Below are positions 5,874-12,363 of a DNA stretch of 12,363 nt, one piece after another; positions within the stretch are counted from its first letter, which is position 1; every line of letters starts with the position of its first letter. The notes beneath the pieces are model-generated. The model worked only from the letters and a program-made list of their open reading frames with translations, had not been told where the DNA came from and did no database searches. This DNA is from Actinomycetes bacterium (GTDB taxonomy: Bacteria > Actinomycetota > Actinomycetes > Actinomycetales > JAJYRW01). Position numbers and translations under genes: made by a program. Where the stretch lies: NCBI GenBank assembly GCA_021793895.1, contig JAJYRW010000022.1:1-12363 (forward strand), read 5' to 3'.

Positions 5874-7610
5874 ATGACCACCGCTGCGGTGCAAACCACG
5901 TTCGATGATCTTGGGCTCTCCTTGCAAGAGGCCACGTTCGTCGTCTTTGATTTAGAAACCACGGGCGGGTCAGCCAAGCGGAACCAAATCACTGAAATCG
6001 GCGCCGTCAAAGTTCGCGGCGGTGAAGTGGTCGGCGAATTTCAGACGCTGGTAAATCCGCGCACTACAATCCCACCCTCAATCGTTCTCTTGACCGGCAT
6101 CACCGACTCCATGGTCGCTGATGCACCGCCGATTAGCGCGGTGCTGCCCGGATTTATCGAGTTCATCCGTGGCGCGATTTTAGTAGCGCATAATGCCCCC
6201 TTCGATATGGGGTTTTTGAAACGGGCGCTGGCAGAACACGCCTATCCCGCTCCGCGCACTCAGGTCGTGGACACCGTGCGAATGGCTCGCCAGCTCGTCA
6301 CGCGTGATGAAGTCCCAAACCACAAATTGGGCACCCTCGCTCGCTATTTTGCGGTACCGGTCACCCCAAATCACCGCGCTCTTGCTGACGCTCGGGCAAC
6401 AGTTTCTGTCTTTCATCGTCTCCTGGATCGCTGCGGGCCCCTTGGCATCACGCACGTGGAAGATCTGCGCCACGTTCTAGCGCCTGTACCTGCGGCCAGG
6501 CGACAAAAAGCCCATTTGGCGCGCGATCTGCCCCAGTCTCCGGGTGTGTACGTGTTTAAAGACGCCACGGGCCGCATTTTGTATGTGGGTAAATCCAACA
6601 ATATTTATCGGCGCGTCAAGACCTACTTCACAGCCGCGGAATCGCGCAAGCGCATTAACGAGATGGTGCAGATTGCGGCGGAGGTTATTCCAATTGTCTG
6701 CGCTACTGAGCTCGAAGCAGAAGTGCGCGAACTGCGACTCATTGATGAGGAGCAACCGCCCTATAACCAGCGCAGTCGGCGCGTAGCCAAGGCGCCGTGG
6801 CTACGCGTTACCGAAGAGCCCTACCCGCGGCTGTCAATCGTCCGCGACGTCATCGTCACCCACCCTGAACAGGCGGTTCATATAGGGCCGTTCTCCTCAC
6901 GGCACCAGGCTGAACTGGCTTTGGAGGGGCTGCACGAGGTATTCCCCGTCCGCCAGTGTGGCGGTCGTTTGCCAGTTACCCCGCGCGCCAATGCCTCAGC
7001 GTGCACTCTTCTAGATCTTGGCAAGTGCCATGCCCCGTGCATTGGATTGCAAACCCTTACTGAGTACCAAGAAGTTATTACTGACGTGCGCCGCGCCCTC
7101 TTGGAAGACCCCAGTCCAGTCGTCAACCGACTCCAAGAGCGCATGAAGCACTTCGCCTCCCAGCAGCGCTATGAAGAGGCTACGGATATGCGCAACCGAC
7201 TTGGCGCCGTCCTTAATGGAACACAGCGAGCCCAACGCTTGGCGCCCATCGCCGCGGCACCCGAGATTTTGGCTGCCCGCCGACACCCTGCAGGTGGCTG
7301 GGAGATTATTTTGGTTCGCTACGGCAAGCTTGCCGGCTCAACGCGAACGCCGCGCGGAGTCGATCCCCGTCCGGCTGCGGCCGCACTGCAAGAAACCGGC
7401 GGTGTCTTCACGCCCCGACCCGCTCCAGCGCCAGCCGGCACCGCGCACGAGGCAGAAATGATTTTGAAGTGGTTGGAGACGCCGGGAACTCGTTTAGTTT
7501 CGATTAGTGGTTCGTGGCACAGCCCGCGGTTGGGTGCGGGTCAGTACCGGGACCTGACCTCGGCATTGCAGCCACGCACCGGGCATGATGAGCACTACGA
7601 ACGCAATTAA
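5874..7610 (+). CDS. DEDDh exonuclease fused to UvrC-like GIY-YIG domain
   Basis: Two-part nuclease, the counterpart of M. tuberculosis Rv2191. Residues ~20-185 form a DnaQ/DEDDh 3'-5' exonuclease with all acidic residues: D26 and E28 in FDLETTG, D111 in AHNAPFDMGFL, and H167 with D172 in NHRALADA. Residues ~218-300 form a GIY-YIG domain like the UvrC N-terminus: GVYVF at 224-228, LYVGKS at 236-241, R247, E279 and PYN at 296-298. A UvrC-like cysteine stretch GKCHAPC and a UVR-type helix (QRYEEATDMRNRL) follow. UvrC's C-terminal RNase H-like nuclease and HhH domains are missing. It is expected to act in DNA repair, with UvrC-like 3' incision plus end processing as the inference. ATG 5874 fits the leaderless damage promoter. 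The next gene starts 9 nt after the stop, with GGAG between, so they form an operon. Confidence 0.9.
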   Translation: MTTAAVQTTFDDLGLSLQEATFVVFDLETTGGSAKRNQITEIGAVKVRGGEVVGEFQTLVNPRTTIPPSIVLLTGITDSMVADAPPISAVLPGFIEFIRGAILVAHNAPFDMGFLKRALAEHAYPAPRTQVVDTVRMARQLVTRDEVPNHKLGTLARYFAVPVTPNHRALADARATVSVFHRLLDRCGPLGITHVEDLRHVLAPVPAARRQKAHLARDLPQSPGVYVFKDATGRILYVGKSNNIYRRVKTYFTAAESRKRINEMVQIAAEVIPIVCATELEAEVRELRLIDEEQPPYNQRSRRVAKAPWLRVTEEPYPRLSIVRDVIVTHPEQAVHIGPFSSRHQAELALEGLHEVFPVRQCGGRLPVTPRANASACTLLDLGKCHAPCIGLQTLTEYQEVITDVRRALLEDPSPVVNRLQERMKHFASQQRYEEATDMRNRLGAVLNGTQRAQRLAPIAAAPEILAARRHPAGGWEIILVRYGKLAGSTRTPRGVDPRPAAAALQETGGVFTPRPAPAPAGTAHEAEMILKWLETPGTRLVSISGSWHSPRLGAGQYRDLTSALQPRTGHDEHYERN

Positions 7611-7619
7611 GGAGCGCAG

Positions 7620-7901
7620 ATGATTACGGCAATTGTGATGATCGATACCGAAGCGGACGTAATCCCGGAAGTCGCCGAGAAAATCGCGAACTTGGATGGA
7701 ATCTCCGAGGTCTACTCCGTCACGGGCGGTGTTGATCTAGTCGCCGTTGCGCGGGTAGCTCACCACGAGGACTTAGCCGGTGTAATTGCCGATCGCTTAT
7801 CCAAGGTTCCCGGGGTGATTAAAACGCAAACCCACATCGCGTTTCGCAGCTACTCCAAACATGACCTTGCCCAGGCATTCGACCTCGGTTTAGGTGATTG
7901 A
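7620..7901 (+). CDS. Stand-alone Lrp/AsnC ligand-binding (RAM) domain protein
   Basis: 93-aa protein consisting only of the C-terminal alpha-beta domain of Lrp/AsnC regulators, without the helix-turn-helix. It has the typical beta-alpha-beta-beta-alpha-beta layout: MITAIVMIDT, a helix to about 25, VYSVTGGVDLVAVARV (the ligand-site GGxD/GxxD region) at 32-47, a helix with ADRLSKVPGVIKTQTHIAF, and a short polar tail. Such domains form dimers and higher oligomers that bind amino acids; alone they cannot bind DNA by themselves. GGAG at 7611-7614 is 5 nt from the ATG. It is probably co-transcribed with the exonuclease fusion and converges on trpD with 13 bp between the stops. Actinobacteria commonly keep this small gene next to trpD, which could mean a link to amino-acid sensing. 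Function is not established. Confidence 0.85.
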   Translation: MITAIVMIDTEADVIPEVAEKIANLDGISEVYSVTGGVDLVAVARVAHHEDLAGVIADRLSKVPGVIKTQTHIAFRSYSKHDLAQAFDLGLGD

Positions 7902-7914
7902 GTTTCGGCGGGGG

Positions 7915-8964
7915 CTAACTAGCGCTCGCCCAGCGCTGCAGCACGTTCGCCGCCGCACCCGAATCGATTGCCGCCGCAGCCAGTTCTCGTCCGCGTTGCA
8001 AGCGCTCGATTAGCGATCCTCCACCGGTTAAGCTGCCATCGGCGGTAATTGCGGCAGCAGCGTTAAGTACAACGACGTCGCGCACGGGGCCGGGCTTTCC
8101 CGCAAATAGTTCGCGCGCCACATTGGCATTAAATTCCGCATCGTCGCCGCGCAAGTCTTCGAGCGTGCAAGGAGCCATTCCTAAATCGGCGACCGCGTCA
8201 ATTCGGTGTTCTTTGACCTCGCCACTGGCGCCAGTGACCTCCCAAATGCGGCTCGGCGCGGTCGGAGCTAGTTCATCTAAGCCATCTTCACCGCGAAAAA
8301 CTAGGGCATTAGTGCCCCGGCGCGCGAACACGCCCGCCATCAGGGGTGCCATACGAAGGTCCGAGCATCCCACTGCCGTTGCGCCGGGCTGGGCCGGATT
8401 GGTTAGCGGGCCCAAGAAATTAAAAGCAGTGGCAATTCCTAGGTCGCGGCGCGCCTCGCCCGCATGACGAAATGCCGGGTGAAACAGCATCGCAAAGCAA
8501 AACGTGATTCCAACTTCCCTCGCAAGGCGATCGACTGTTTCCACATCGTGGTCTAGTTTCACCCCGAGCGCTTCGAGAACATCCGCCGAACCCGATTTCG
8601 ATGACGAGGCCCGGTTCCCATGCTTAATTACGCGCAGGCCCGCGCCGGCTACCACCAGCGCCCCCATCGTGGAGATGTTGACCGAATTCGACCGGTCTCC
8701 CCCGGTTCCCACGATGTCCACTGACGGGCCCGGTACGTCCAAGCGAATAGCGTGATCGAGCATTGCCTGCGTCAGACCCGTTAACTCAGCAACTGTCTCG
8801 CCCTTAGCGCGCAAGCCGATGAGCAGACCGGCCAACTGGGCCGGGGAGGCCTCCCCCGACATCACGCGGTCCATCGCCCAAGCCGTTGCTGCCTCGTCTA
8901 AATCAGCGCCCGCTACAAGGTGGGCGAAGATTTCGGGCCAGGTAGGAGTGGCTACCGGCGACAT
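7915..8964 (-). CDS. trpD: Anthranilate phosphoribosyltransferase
   Basis: Second step of tryptophan synthesis: transfers phosphoribose from PRPP to anthranilate. 349 residues from ATG 8964, the normal length. The PRPP site GTGGDRSNSVNIST is at 86-99 and KHGNRASSSKSGSADVLEALG is at 114-134. The conserved ARRDLG...FNFLGPLTNP region is at 171-190, and the metal-binding GLDELAP at 228-234 holds D230 and E231. The start codon shares one base with the TGA of the upstream receiver gene (TGATG), and no good ribosome site is visible, so translation is probably coupled. A GTG directly before the ATG (8967) is an alternative start. No other trp gene is nearby, which is usual for the actinobacterial trpD beside ctaE/qcr. 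Confidence 0.95.
   Translation of the reverse strand: MSPVATPTWPEIFAHLVAGADLDEAATAWAMDRVMSGEASPAQLAGLLIGLRAKGETVAELTGLTQAMLDHAIRLDVPGPSVDIVGTGGDRSNSVNISTMGALVVAGAGLRVIKHGNRASSSKSGSADVLEALGVKLDHDVETVDRLAREVGITFCFAMLFHPAFRHAGEARRDLGIATAFNFLGPLTNPAQPGATAVGCSDLRMAPLMAGVFARRGTNALVFRGEDGLDELAPTAPSRIWEVTGASGEVKEHRIDAVADLGMAPCTLEDLRGDDAEFNANVARELFAGKPGPVRDVVVLNAAAAITADGSLTGGGSLIERLQRGRELAAAAIDSGAAANVLQRWASAS
7921..7937 (+). terminator. Possible weak hairpin after the RAM-domain gene
   Basis: AGCGCT-CGCCC-AGCGCT can fold into a 6-bp stem with a 5-nt loop 19 nt after the rightward stop at 7901. It lies inside the last codons of trpD and has no T run, so it would be at best a weak or Rho-assisted stop for the rightward operon. 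It may simply be coding sequence. Confidence 0.2.
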
Positions 8965-9401
8965 CACTTAACCAGTTTGCGGATTAAGTCCGCGACCGCA
9001 GCGTTAACGGCCACCGGATCTAACGGATGGGGAACTACGGCGTCCGCCAGCGACCATGAGGCCAGCCAAGCGTCTTGCACCCGGCCCGTAAGCACCAGTA
9101 CCGGCGGGCAGTTATAAATCTCGTCTTTAAGTTGACGGCACAGTCCCATGCCGCCGGACTTAGCTGCTTCGCCATCCAAAATCAGCAGGTCTACATCGCC
9201 AGTATCGACAGTCTTTACAACCGCATCATGCGTCGCGCGTTCCAACCACTCAATCGCCGGAAGATCTCGGGCAGCACGCCGGCCAACTGCCAGGCGCACA
9301 GCCTCGCGAGTATCGACGTCGTCGCTGTAGAGCAAGACGTTTAACGTCCTAGTGCTTTCCGCGTTCGCCGCTGCGCCCTGGTCGACATCGGTGTTGGCCA
9401 T
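8964..9401 (-). CDS. Degenerate response-regulator receiver-domain protein
   Basis: 145-aa protein with one CheY-like receiver domain and no DNA-binding output domain. After a ~20-residue polar leader, LNVLLYSDD gives the acidic pair D27/D28. VDLLILDGEA gives the candidate phosphoacceptor D76, and VLVLTGR gives T105 at the switch position. The usual Lys of the K-P motif is replaced by H125 in VPHPLDP, so normal phosphorylation switching is doubtful. ATG 9401 has AGGA 5 nt upstream. The stop overlaps the trpD start (TGATG), which makes the two a coupled operon, and the gene diverges from ctaE across 266 bp. No histidine kinase is present in the window. It may act by protein contact; target unknown. 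Confidence 0.75.
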   Translation of the reverse strand: MANTDVDQGAAANAESTRTLNVLLYSDDVDTREAVRLAVGRRAARDLPAIEWLERATHDAVVKTVDTGDVDLLILDGEAAKSGGMGLCRQLKDEIYNCPPVLVLTGRVQDAWLASWSLADAVVPHPLDPVAVNAAVADLIRKLVK

Positions 9402-9447
9402 TTCAATCCTGCCCTCGACTCGTAAGATTAAAGAACTCTCGCTTTGA

Positions 9448-9478
9448 ATGCTAGCGCTCGATGCGATGCTAACGCTCG
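9448..9478. repeat. Paired 13-bp direct repeat upstream of the receiver/trpD operon
   Basis: ATGCTAGCGCTCG (9448-9460) and ATGCTAACGCTCG (9466-9478) differ at one base and are offset by 18 bp. They lie where the -35 and upstream region of the leftward promoter would be, so a tandemly binding regulator is possible. The offset is not an exact multiple of a helical turn, which weakens this reading. Confidence 0.55.
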
Positions 9479-9655
9479 CGCAACAGGGCCACGCTGAGAC
9501 CCACTGATTTAGCAGCTGGGATGCTCGCTGCCAAAGCTTCGCTTCGGAGTCATCCGGGTGTCGCCTGCCCGATATTTCTGCCCGAAATTATGCAGTAAAG
9601 CACGCGCCACGCCAATTAATCTGGGCCTAATGACCCATTCCGGAACAGATGTAGG

Positions 9656-9661
9656 CATAAT
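9656..9661 (+). promoter_or_regulatory. Candidate leaderless -10 (CATAAT) for ctaE
   Basis: CATAAT is one base from TATAAT and ends 6 nt before the GTG at 9668, so transcription would begin at the start codon. No Shine-Dalgarno sequence precedes the GTG. The -35 is unclear. Confidence 0.45.
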
Positions 9662-9667
9662 GTCACT

Positions 9668-10303
9668 GTGTCATCCGTCACGGCTGTGCCGAATTCCCAG
9701 CAACCCGCACTCAACCGACCCAATAAGGTTTCGGTCGGAACCATCGTGTGGCTCTCCAGCGAACTCATGTTCTTCGCTGGCATCTTCGCGATGTATTTTT
9801 CGATCCGGAATACGGTCCCCGAACTCTGGCCGGTAGAAACAGCAAAACTCACGCTGCCTTTCGCCATTGGCAACACCATGATCCTGGTGCTCAGTTCGGT
9901 CACCTGCCAGTTTGGAGTGTTCGCCGCCGAGCGCTTCCAGCGATCGCGCACCGGGTCAATCTTTAATGTCGCTCGATGGGGTATGCAGGAATGGTTCATC
10001 CTCACCTACCTCATGGGTGCCACGTTCGTTGCGGGACAAATTTTCGAGTACGCCGAGTTGGTGGAGGCTGGACTTACCATCTCCTCCAGTCCCTATGGCT
10101 CGGTATTTTTCTTCGCGACTGGATTCCACGGCTTGCACGTGATCGGCGGGCTCATCGCCTTCCTATTCGTGCTTGGCCGTGCCTTCTCCGCGAAGCGCTT
10201 CGGGCAGCATGAGGCAACGTTTGCCATCGTGGCTTCCTACTACTGGCACTTCGTTGACGTGGTCTGGATCGGAATGTTCTGGATCATCTACATAATCCAA
10301 TAG
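9668..10303 (+). CDS. ctaE: Cytochrome c oxidase subunit III (aa3 type)
   Basis: Membrane subunit of the aa3 terminal oxidase, part of the actinobacterial bcc-aa3 supercomplex. 211 residues with five membrane segments, as expected for the short actinobacterial form lacking the first two helices. Helix 1 has [22 protein letters not shown], with the conserved Glu at E32. Later motifs are [15 protein letters not shown] and [16 protein letters not shown], the family's C-terminal signature. The start is GTG at 9668, just before the variable leader SSVTAVPNS and a leaderless-type -10. qcrC follows after 72 bp. The catalytic subunit genes ctaD and ctaC are not in the window. Confidence 0.96.
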   Translation: MSSVTAVPNSQQPALNRPNKVSVGTIVWLSSELMFFAGIFAMYFSIRNTVPELWPVETAKLTLPFAIGNTMILVLSSVTCQFGVFAAERFQRSRTGSIFNVARWGMQEWFILTYLMGATFVAGQIFEYAELVEAGLTISSSPYGSVFFFATGFHGLHVIGGLIAFLFVLGRAFSAKRFGQHEATFAIVASYYWHFVDVVWIGMFWIIYIIQ

Positions 10304-10314
10304 CTGCATCGCGC

Positions 10315-10329
10315 CAAGGATGTTCCTTG
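10315..10329. repeat. Short perfect hairpin CAAGGA-TGT-TCCTTG between ctaE and qcrC
   Basis: A 6-bp stem with a 3-nt loop in the 72-bp gap, 11 nt after the ctaE stop and 46 nt before the qcrC start. No T run follows. It could protect or process the mRNA between oxidase and bc1 genes, or tune read-through; it does not look like a full terminator. Confidence 0.45.
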
Positions 10330-10375
10330 TGTATCCCCAGCGCAATCGTTCCCGTCTAGTTCGAAGGACTTATTC

Positions 10376-11158
10376 GTGAAGGCACTTGCCGCCCGCAGGA
10401 ACAGCCGGTTCGCTCCGGTAATCATCCTGCTGCTCGCCCTCGTAGCGGTTGGAGTGGTCTACGCGCTCGCTGCGCCGCGGACCGCGACAGCTGCCGACGT
10501 ATCACAGGAAGACATTGATACCGGCAACCAGTTGTTCCGCTCAAACTGCGCCACCTGCCACGGCCCCGTGGGCGAAGGAACGGAAGCGGGCCCGTCACTG
10601 ATTGGGGTCGGTGCTGCCTCCGTTGACTTCCAGGTAGGGACGGGCAGAATGCCCATGCAGATGCAAGGTCCCCAAGCCGAGGCTCATCCCAAGCACTTCA
10701 ATGAAGAGCAAACAGCACAACTAGCTGCATACGTCGCCTCGCTGGGCGCCGGACCGGCAATTCCCACTGACGAAATGGTCGACCCCGCTTTGGGTGATAA
10801 GGCCAACGGCATGAATCTCTTCCGCACAAACTGCGCCATGTGCCACAACGTGGCCGGTGTCGGAGGAGCCCTTACCGAGGGCAAGTTCGCTCCGCCGGTC
10901 ATTGGTGTCGAGCCTCGCCACATCTACGAGGCGATGGACACGGGCCCCCAATCAATGCCCAAGTTCAATGACGCAACGATCACGCCGGAAGAAAAGCGCG
11001 ACATTATTTCCTACGTCAAGTACTTAGAAGAAACTCCTTCACCCGGCGGCCTGACCTTGGGAAGCATTGGCCCTGTAAGTGAAGCACTTGTAGCTTGGAT
11101 CATTGGTATCGCAGGTTTGATTGGCTGCGCTGTTTGGTTAGGGGCACGTTCTTCGTGA
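10376..11158 (+). CDS. qcrC: Diheme cytochrome c subunit of the bcc complex
   Basis: Membrane-anchored diheme cytochrome c that carries electrons directly from the bc1 core to the aa3 oxidase in actinobacteria, replacing a soluble cytochrome c. 260 residues: an N-terminal helix (about 13-33), two extracytoplasmic cytochrome folds with C58-AT-C61-H62 and C153-AM-C156-H157, and a C-terminal helix (about 236-256). Likely Met ligands are M92 or M94 for the first heme and M194 in SMPKF for the second. The GTG start has AAGGA 7 nt upstream. The stop overlaps the qcrA start by 4 nt (GTGA), which indicates coupled translation. Confidence 0.96.
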   Translation: MKALAARRNSRFAPVIILLLALVAVGVVYALAAPRTATAADVSQEDIDTGNQLFRSNCATCHGPVGEGTEAGPSLIGVGAASVDFQVGTGRMPMQMQGPQAEAHPKHFNEEQTAQLAAYVASLGAGPAIPTDEMVDPALGDKANGMNLFRTNCAMCHNVAGVGGALTEGKFAPPVIGVEPRHIYEAMDTGPQSMPKFNDATITPEEKRDIISYVKYLEETPSPGGLTLGSIGPVSEALVAWIIGIAGLIGCAVWLGARSS

Positions 11159-12192
11159 GCAACGACTCGTCTTTGGAGAAAAAATCTGTGAGCTCCCCGG
11201 ATTCCCCCGGGTCGGAAGCTATTCCAGAGCACTTCACTGATCCCGGCGATGCGCCACACCGCCCACGTCAGGCTGACATTGACCCGAAGGCTGCCAAGCG
11301 CGCGGAGCGTCAGGTTGTCGGACTGTTTACAGTTTCGATCCTTGGAACTGTTCTATTCATCGCCGCATACTTCGCGATTCCGGAACTGACAATCGCGAAT
11401 TTGAAGCTTTCAAACCTCCTTTTGGGTCTCGGACTCGGATTTGGGTTCTTTGGTATCGGCACCGCTGCCGTGCACTGGGCGAAGACCCTCATGCCCGATC
11501 GCTTAATGACTGAAGAGCGCCATCCTCAGCGCGGCTCTGATGAAGTACGTGCTGAAGCGGTAGACATGCTCAAGCAGGGCGCGGAAGAATCCGGCATTGG
11601 TCGCCGTCCCCTGTTAAAGGGTGCCTTCATCACGGCGGTGGCGCTGGCTCCCCTGTCGCTTGCGGTGCCACTGTTGGGTGTGGGCGGAGACTGGAACGTT
11701 GAAGCATTCCGACACACCGCCTGGCGCAAGGGCCGCCGGTTGGCATATGACCCATCTGGTGAAGCCATCCGGGCCGCAGACGTCAGTATTGGTTCTGCCG
11801 TCCACGTCATTCCTTATGGCTTGGAGGAGGAAGAGAACTTCCTCGAAGAAAAGGCCAAATCAGTCGTTCTCATGGTGCGTTTGAATCCTGAGGAGCTGAA
11901 AGAGGAACCCGATCGCGCCGATTGGTCCTATGACGGCATCGTCGCGTACTCCAAGATTTGCACCCACGTTGGTTGTCCGGTCGCGCTCTATGAGCAGCGC
12001 ACTCACCATCTGCTGTGCCCCTGCCACCAATCAACCTTTGACGTCGCGGATGGATGCAAGGTTGTGTTCGGGCCAGCACATAGACCACTGCCCCAATTGC
12101 CCATCACCGTTGACGACGAGGGTTACTTGATCGCACAAAGTGACTTCCATGAACCCATTGGAGCCAGCTATTGGGAGCGTGAACGAAATTGA
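11155..12192 (+). CDS. qcrA: Rieske iron-sulfur subunit of the bcc complex
   Basis: 2Fe-2S Rieske protein that accepts an electron from menaquinol and passes it to the diheme cytochrome. 345 residues. Three membrane segments lie near 53-73, 86-105 and 155-176, the actinobacterial layout, rather than the single helix of most bacteria. The cluster ligands are C269-T-H271-VG-C274 and C288-P-C290-H291. Just before the third helix is R150-R151-PLLKG, a twin-arginine motif of the RRxxLK type, fitting export of the folded cluster domain by Tat as shown for Streptomyces coelicolor Rieske protein. The start is GTG 11155, overlapping the qcrC stop by 4 nt; an in-frame extension to 11095 lies inside qcrC and is rejected. 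The stop overlaps the qcrB start. Confidence 0.96.
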   Translation: MSNDSSLEKKSVSSPDSPGSEAIPEHFTDPGDAPHRPRQADIDPKAAKRAERQVVGLFTVSILGTVLFIAAYFAIPELTIANLKLSNLLLGLGLGFGFFGIGTAAVHWAKTLMPDRLMTEERHPQRGSDEVRAEAVDMLKQGAEESGIGRRPLLKGAFITAVALAPLSLAVPLLGVGGDWNVEAFRHTAWRKGRRLAYDPSGEAIRAADVSIGSAVHVIPYGLEEEENFLEEKAKSVVLMVRLNPEELKEEPDRADWSYDGIVAYSKICTHVGCPVALYEQRTHHLLCPCHQSTFDVADGCKVVFGPAHRPLPQLPITVDDEGYLIAQSDFHEPIGASYWERERN

Positions 12193-12363
12193 GCAACACC
12201 AAAGTCGGCGCCGCCGCGAACTACCTGGATGAACGAGTAGGTGCATCCAAGGCGGTACGCGGTTTAGCTCGCAAGCTATTTCCCGATCACTGGTCATTTT
12301 TACTGGGTGAAGTTGCCCTCTACTCCTTCATAGTGTTGATCATCTCGGGAACTTTCCTGACGA
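12189..12363 (+). CDS. qcrB: Cytochrome b subunit of the bcc complex (5' part)
   Basis: First 58 codons of the di-heme b-type subunit that holds the quinol sites. The start is TTG at 12189, overlapping the qcrA stop by 4 nt (TTGA), with GGGAG 11 nt upstream. The readable part ends in FPDHWSFLLGEVALYSF followed by IVLIISGTFLT, the conserved lead-in and first membrane helix of actinobacterial QcrB. The heme ligands and quinol sites lie beyond the window edge. Confidence 0.93.
   Translation, partial: MSNTKVGAAANYLDERVGASKAVRGLARKLFPDHWSFLLGEVALYSFIVLIISGTFLT

Larger units (their letters stand above)
9402..9667. promoter_or_regulatory. Divergent control region between the receiver gene and ctaE
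   Basis: 266 bp with no convincing gene. On the left, minus-strand TAATCT (9425-9430) is a plausible -10 for the receiver/trpD operon, about 24 nt from its ATG. Next is a 13-bp direct repeat at 9448-9478 (listed separately). The middle, 9480-9640, shows no clear ORF with a ribosome site, tRNA or strong hairpin. The right end holds the ctaE -10. The length leaves room for a regulator controlling respiration genes, but I recognise no known operator. Confidence 0.5.

Noticed and set aside
8123..8467. Plus-strand ORFs opposite trpD, fadD and glk (for example 8123-8467, 3101-3736)
   Set aside because: They are antisense to well-recognised genes, with low-complexity Ser/Arg/Pro-rich translations and no family resemblance.
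11095..11154. N-terminal extension of qcrA
   Set aside because: It lies wholly within the qcrC coding end; the GTGA overlap at 11155 gives the expected Rieske N-terminus.

Overview
The window looks like a chromosomal segment of an actinobacterium of moderately high G+C. Its backbone (PlsC-like acyltransferase, FadD15-type acyl-CoA synthetase, DEDDh exonuclease/UvrC-like fusion, trpD, ctaE-qcrCAB) matches the order I recall for Mycobacterium tuberculosis around Rv2182c-Rv2196 and the equivalent Streptomyces region. Frequent GTG/TTG starts, leaderless-type promoters and a three-helix Rieske protein fit the same phylum. A PPi-type phosphofructokinase at the left edge hints at an Actinomycetaceae/Micrococcales-like or propionibacterial relative, but I cannot name the genus.

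Layout. 1-1077 (-): PPi-type 6-phosphofructokinase, cut by the left edge. 1078-1285: its promoter region, with a four-copy 19-bp tandem repeat. 1286-2095 (-): PlsC-family acyltransferase, divergent from a two-helix actinobacterial hypothetical protein (2155-2658, +). 2665-3603 (-): ROK glucokinase, divergent from a long-chain acyl-CoA synthetase (3733-5547, +). 5618-5806 (-): 62-aa four-cysteine protein, divergent from a DEDDh exonuclease/GIY-YIG UvrC-like fusion (5874-7610, +), which is followed by a stand-alone Lrp/AsnC RAM-domain protein (7620-7901, +). 7915-8964 (-): trpD, translationally coupled to a degenerate receiver-domain protein (8964-9401, -). 9402-9667: divergent regulatory region. 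9668-12363 (+): ctaE, qcrC, qcrA and the start of qcrB, encoding part of the cytochrome bcc-aa3 respiratory supercomplex.

The most notable signal lies between 5814 and 5865. Two divergent promoters sit around a perfect inverted repeat, ACTGACA-N8-TGTCAGT. Each half reads (T/A)TGTCAGTG-N8-TAnnnT, which is the RecA-independent DNA-damage promoter (RecA-NDp, recognised by PafBC) described in mycobacteria. Each -10 is followed after only 7-8 nt by the start codon, so both transcripts should be leaderless. This predicts a DNA-damage-induced divergon in which an uncharacterised 62-aa CxxC/CxxC protein is co-induced with the exonuclease/UvrC-like nuclease and probably the RAM-domain protein.

The rest is mainly housekeeping: glycolysis (pfp, glk), lipid synthesis and activation (plsC, fadD), tryptophan synthesis (trpD) and aerobic respiration (ctaE-qcrCAB). 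No tRNA, rRNA, insertion sequence, CRISPR array or prophage gene was seen.
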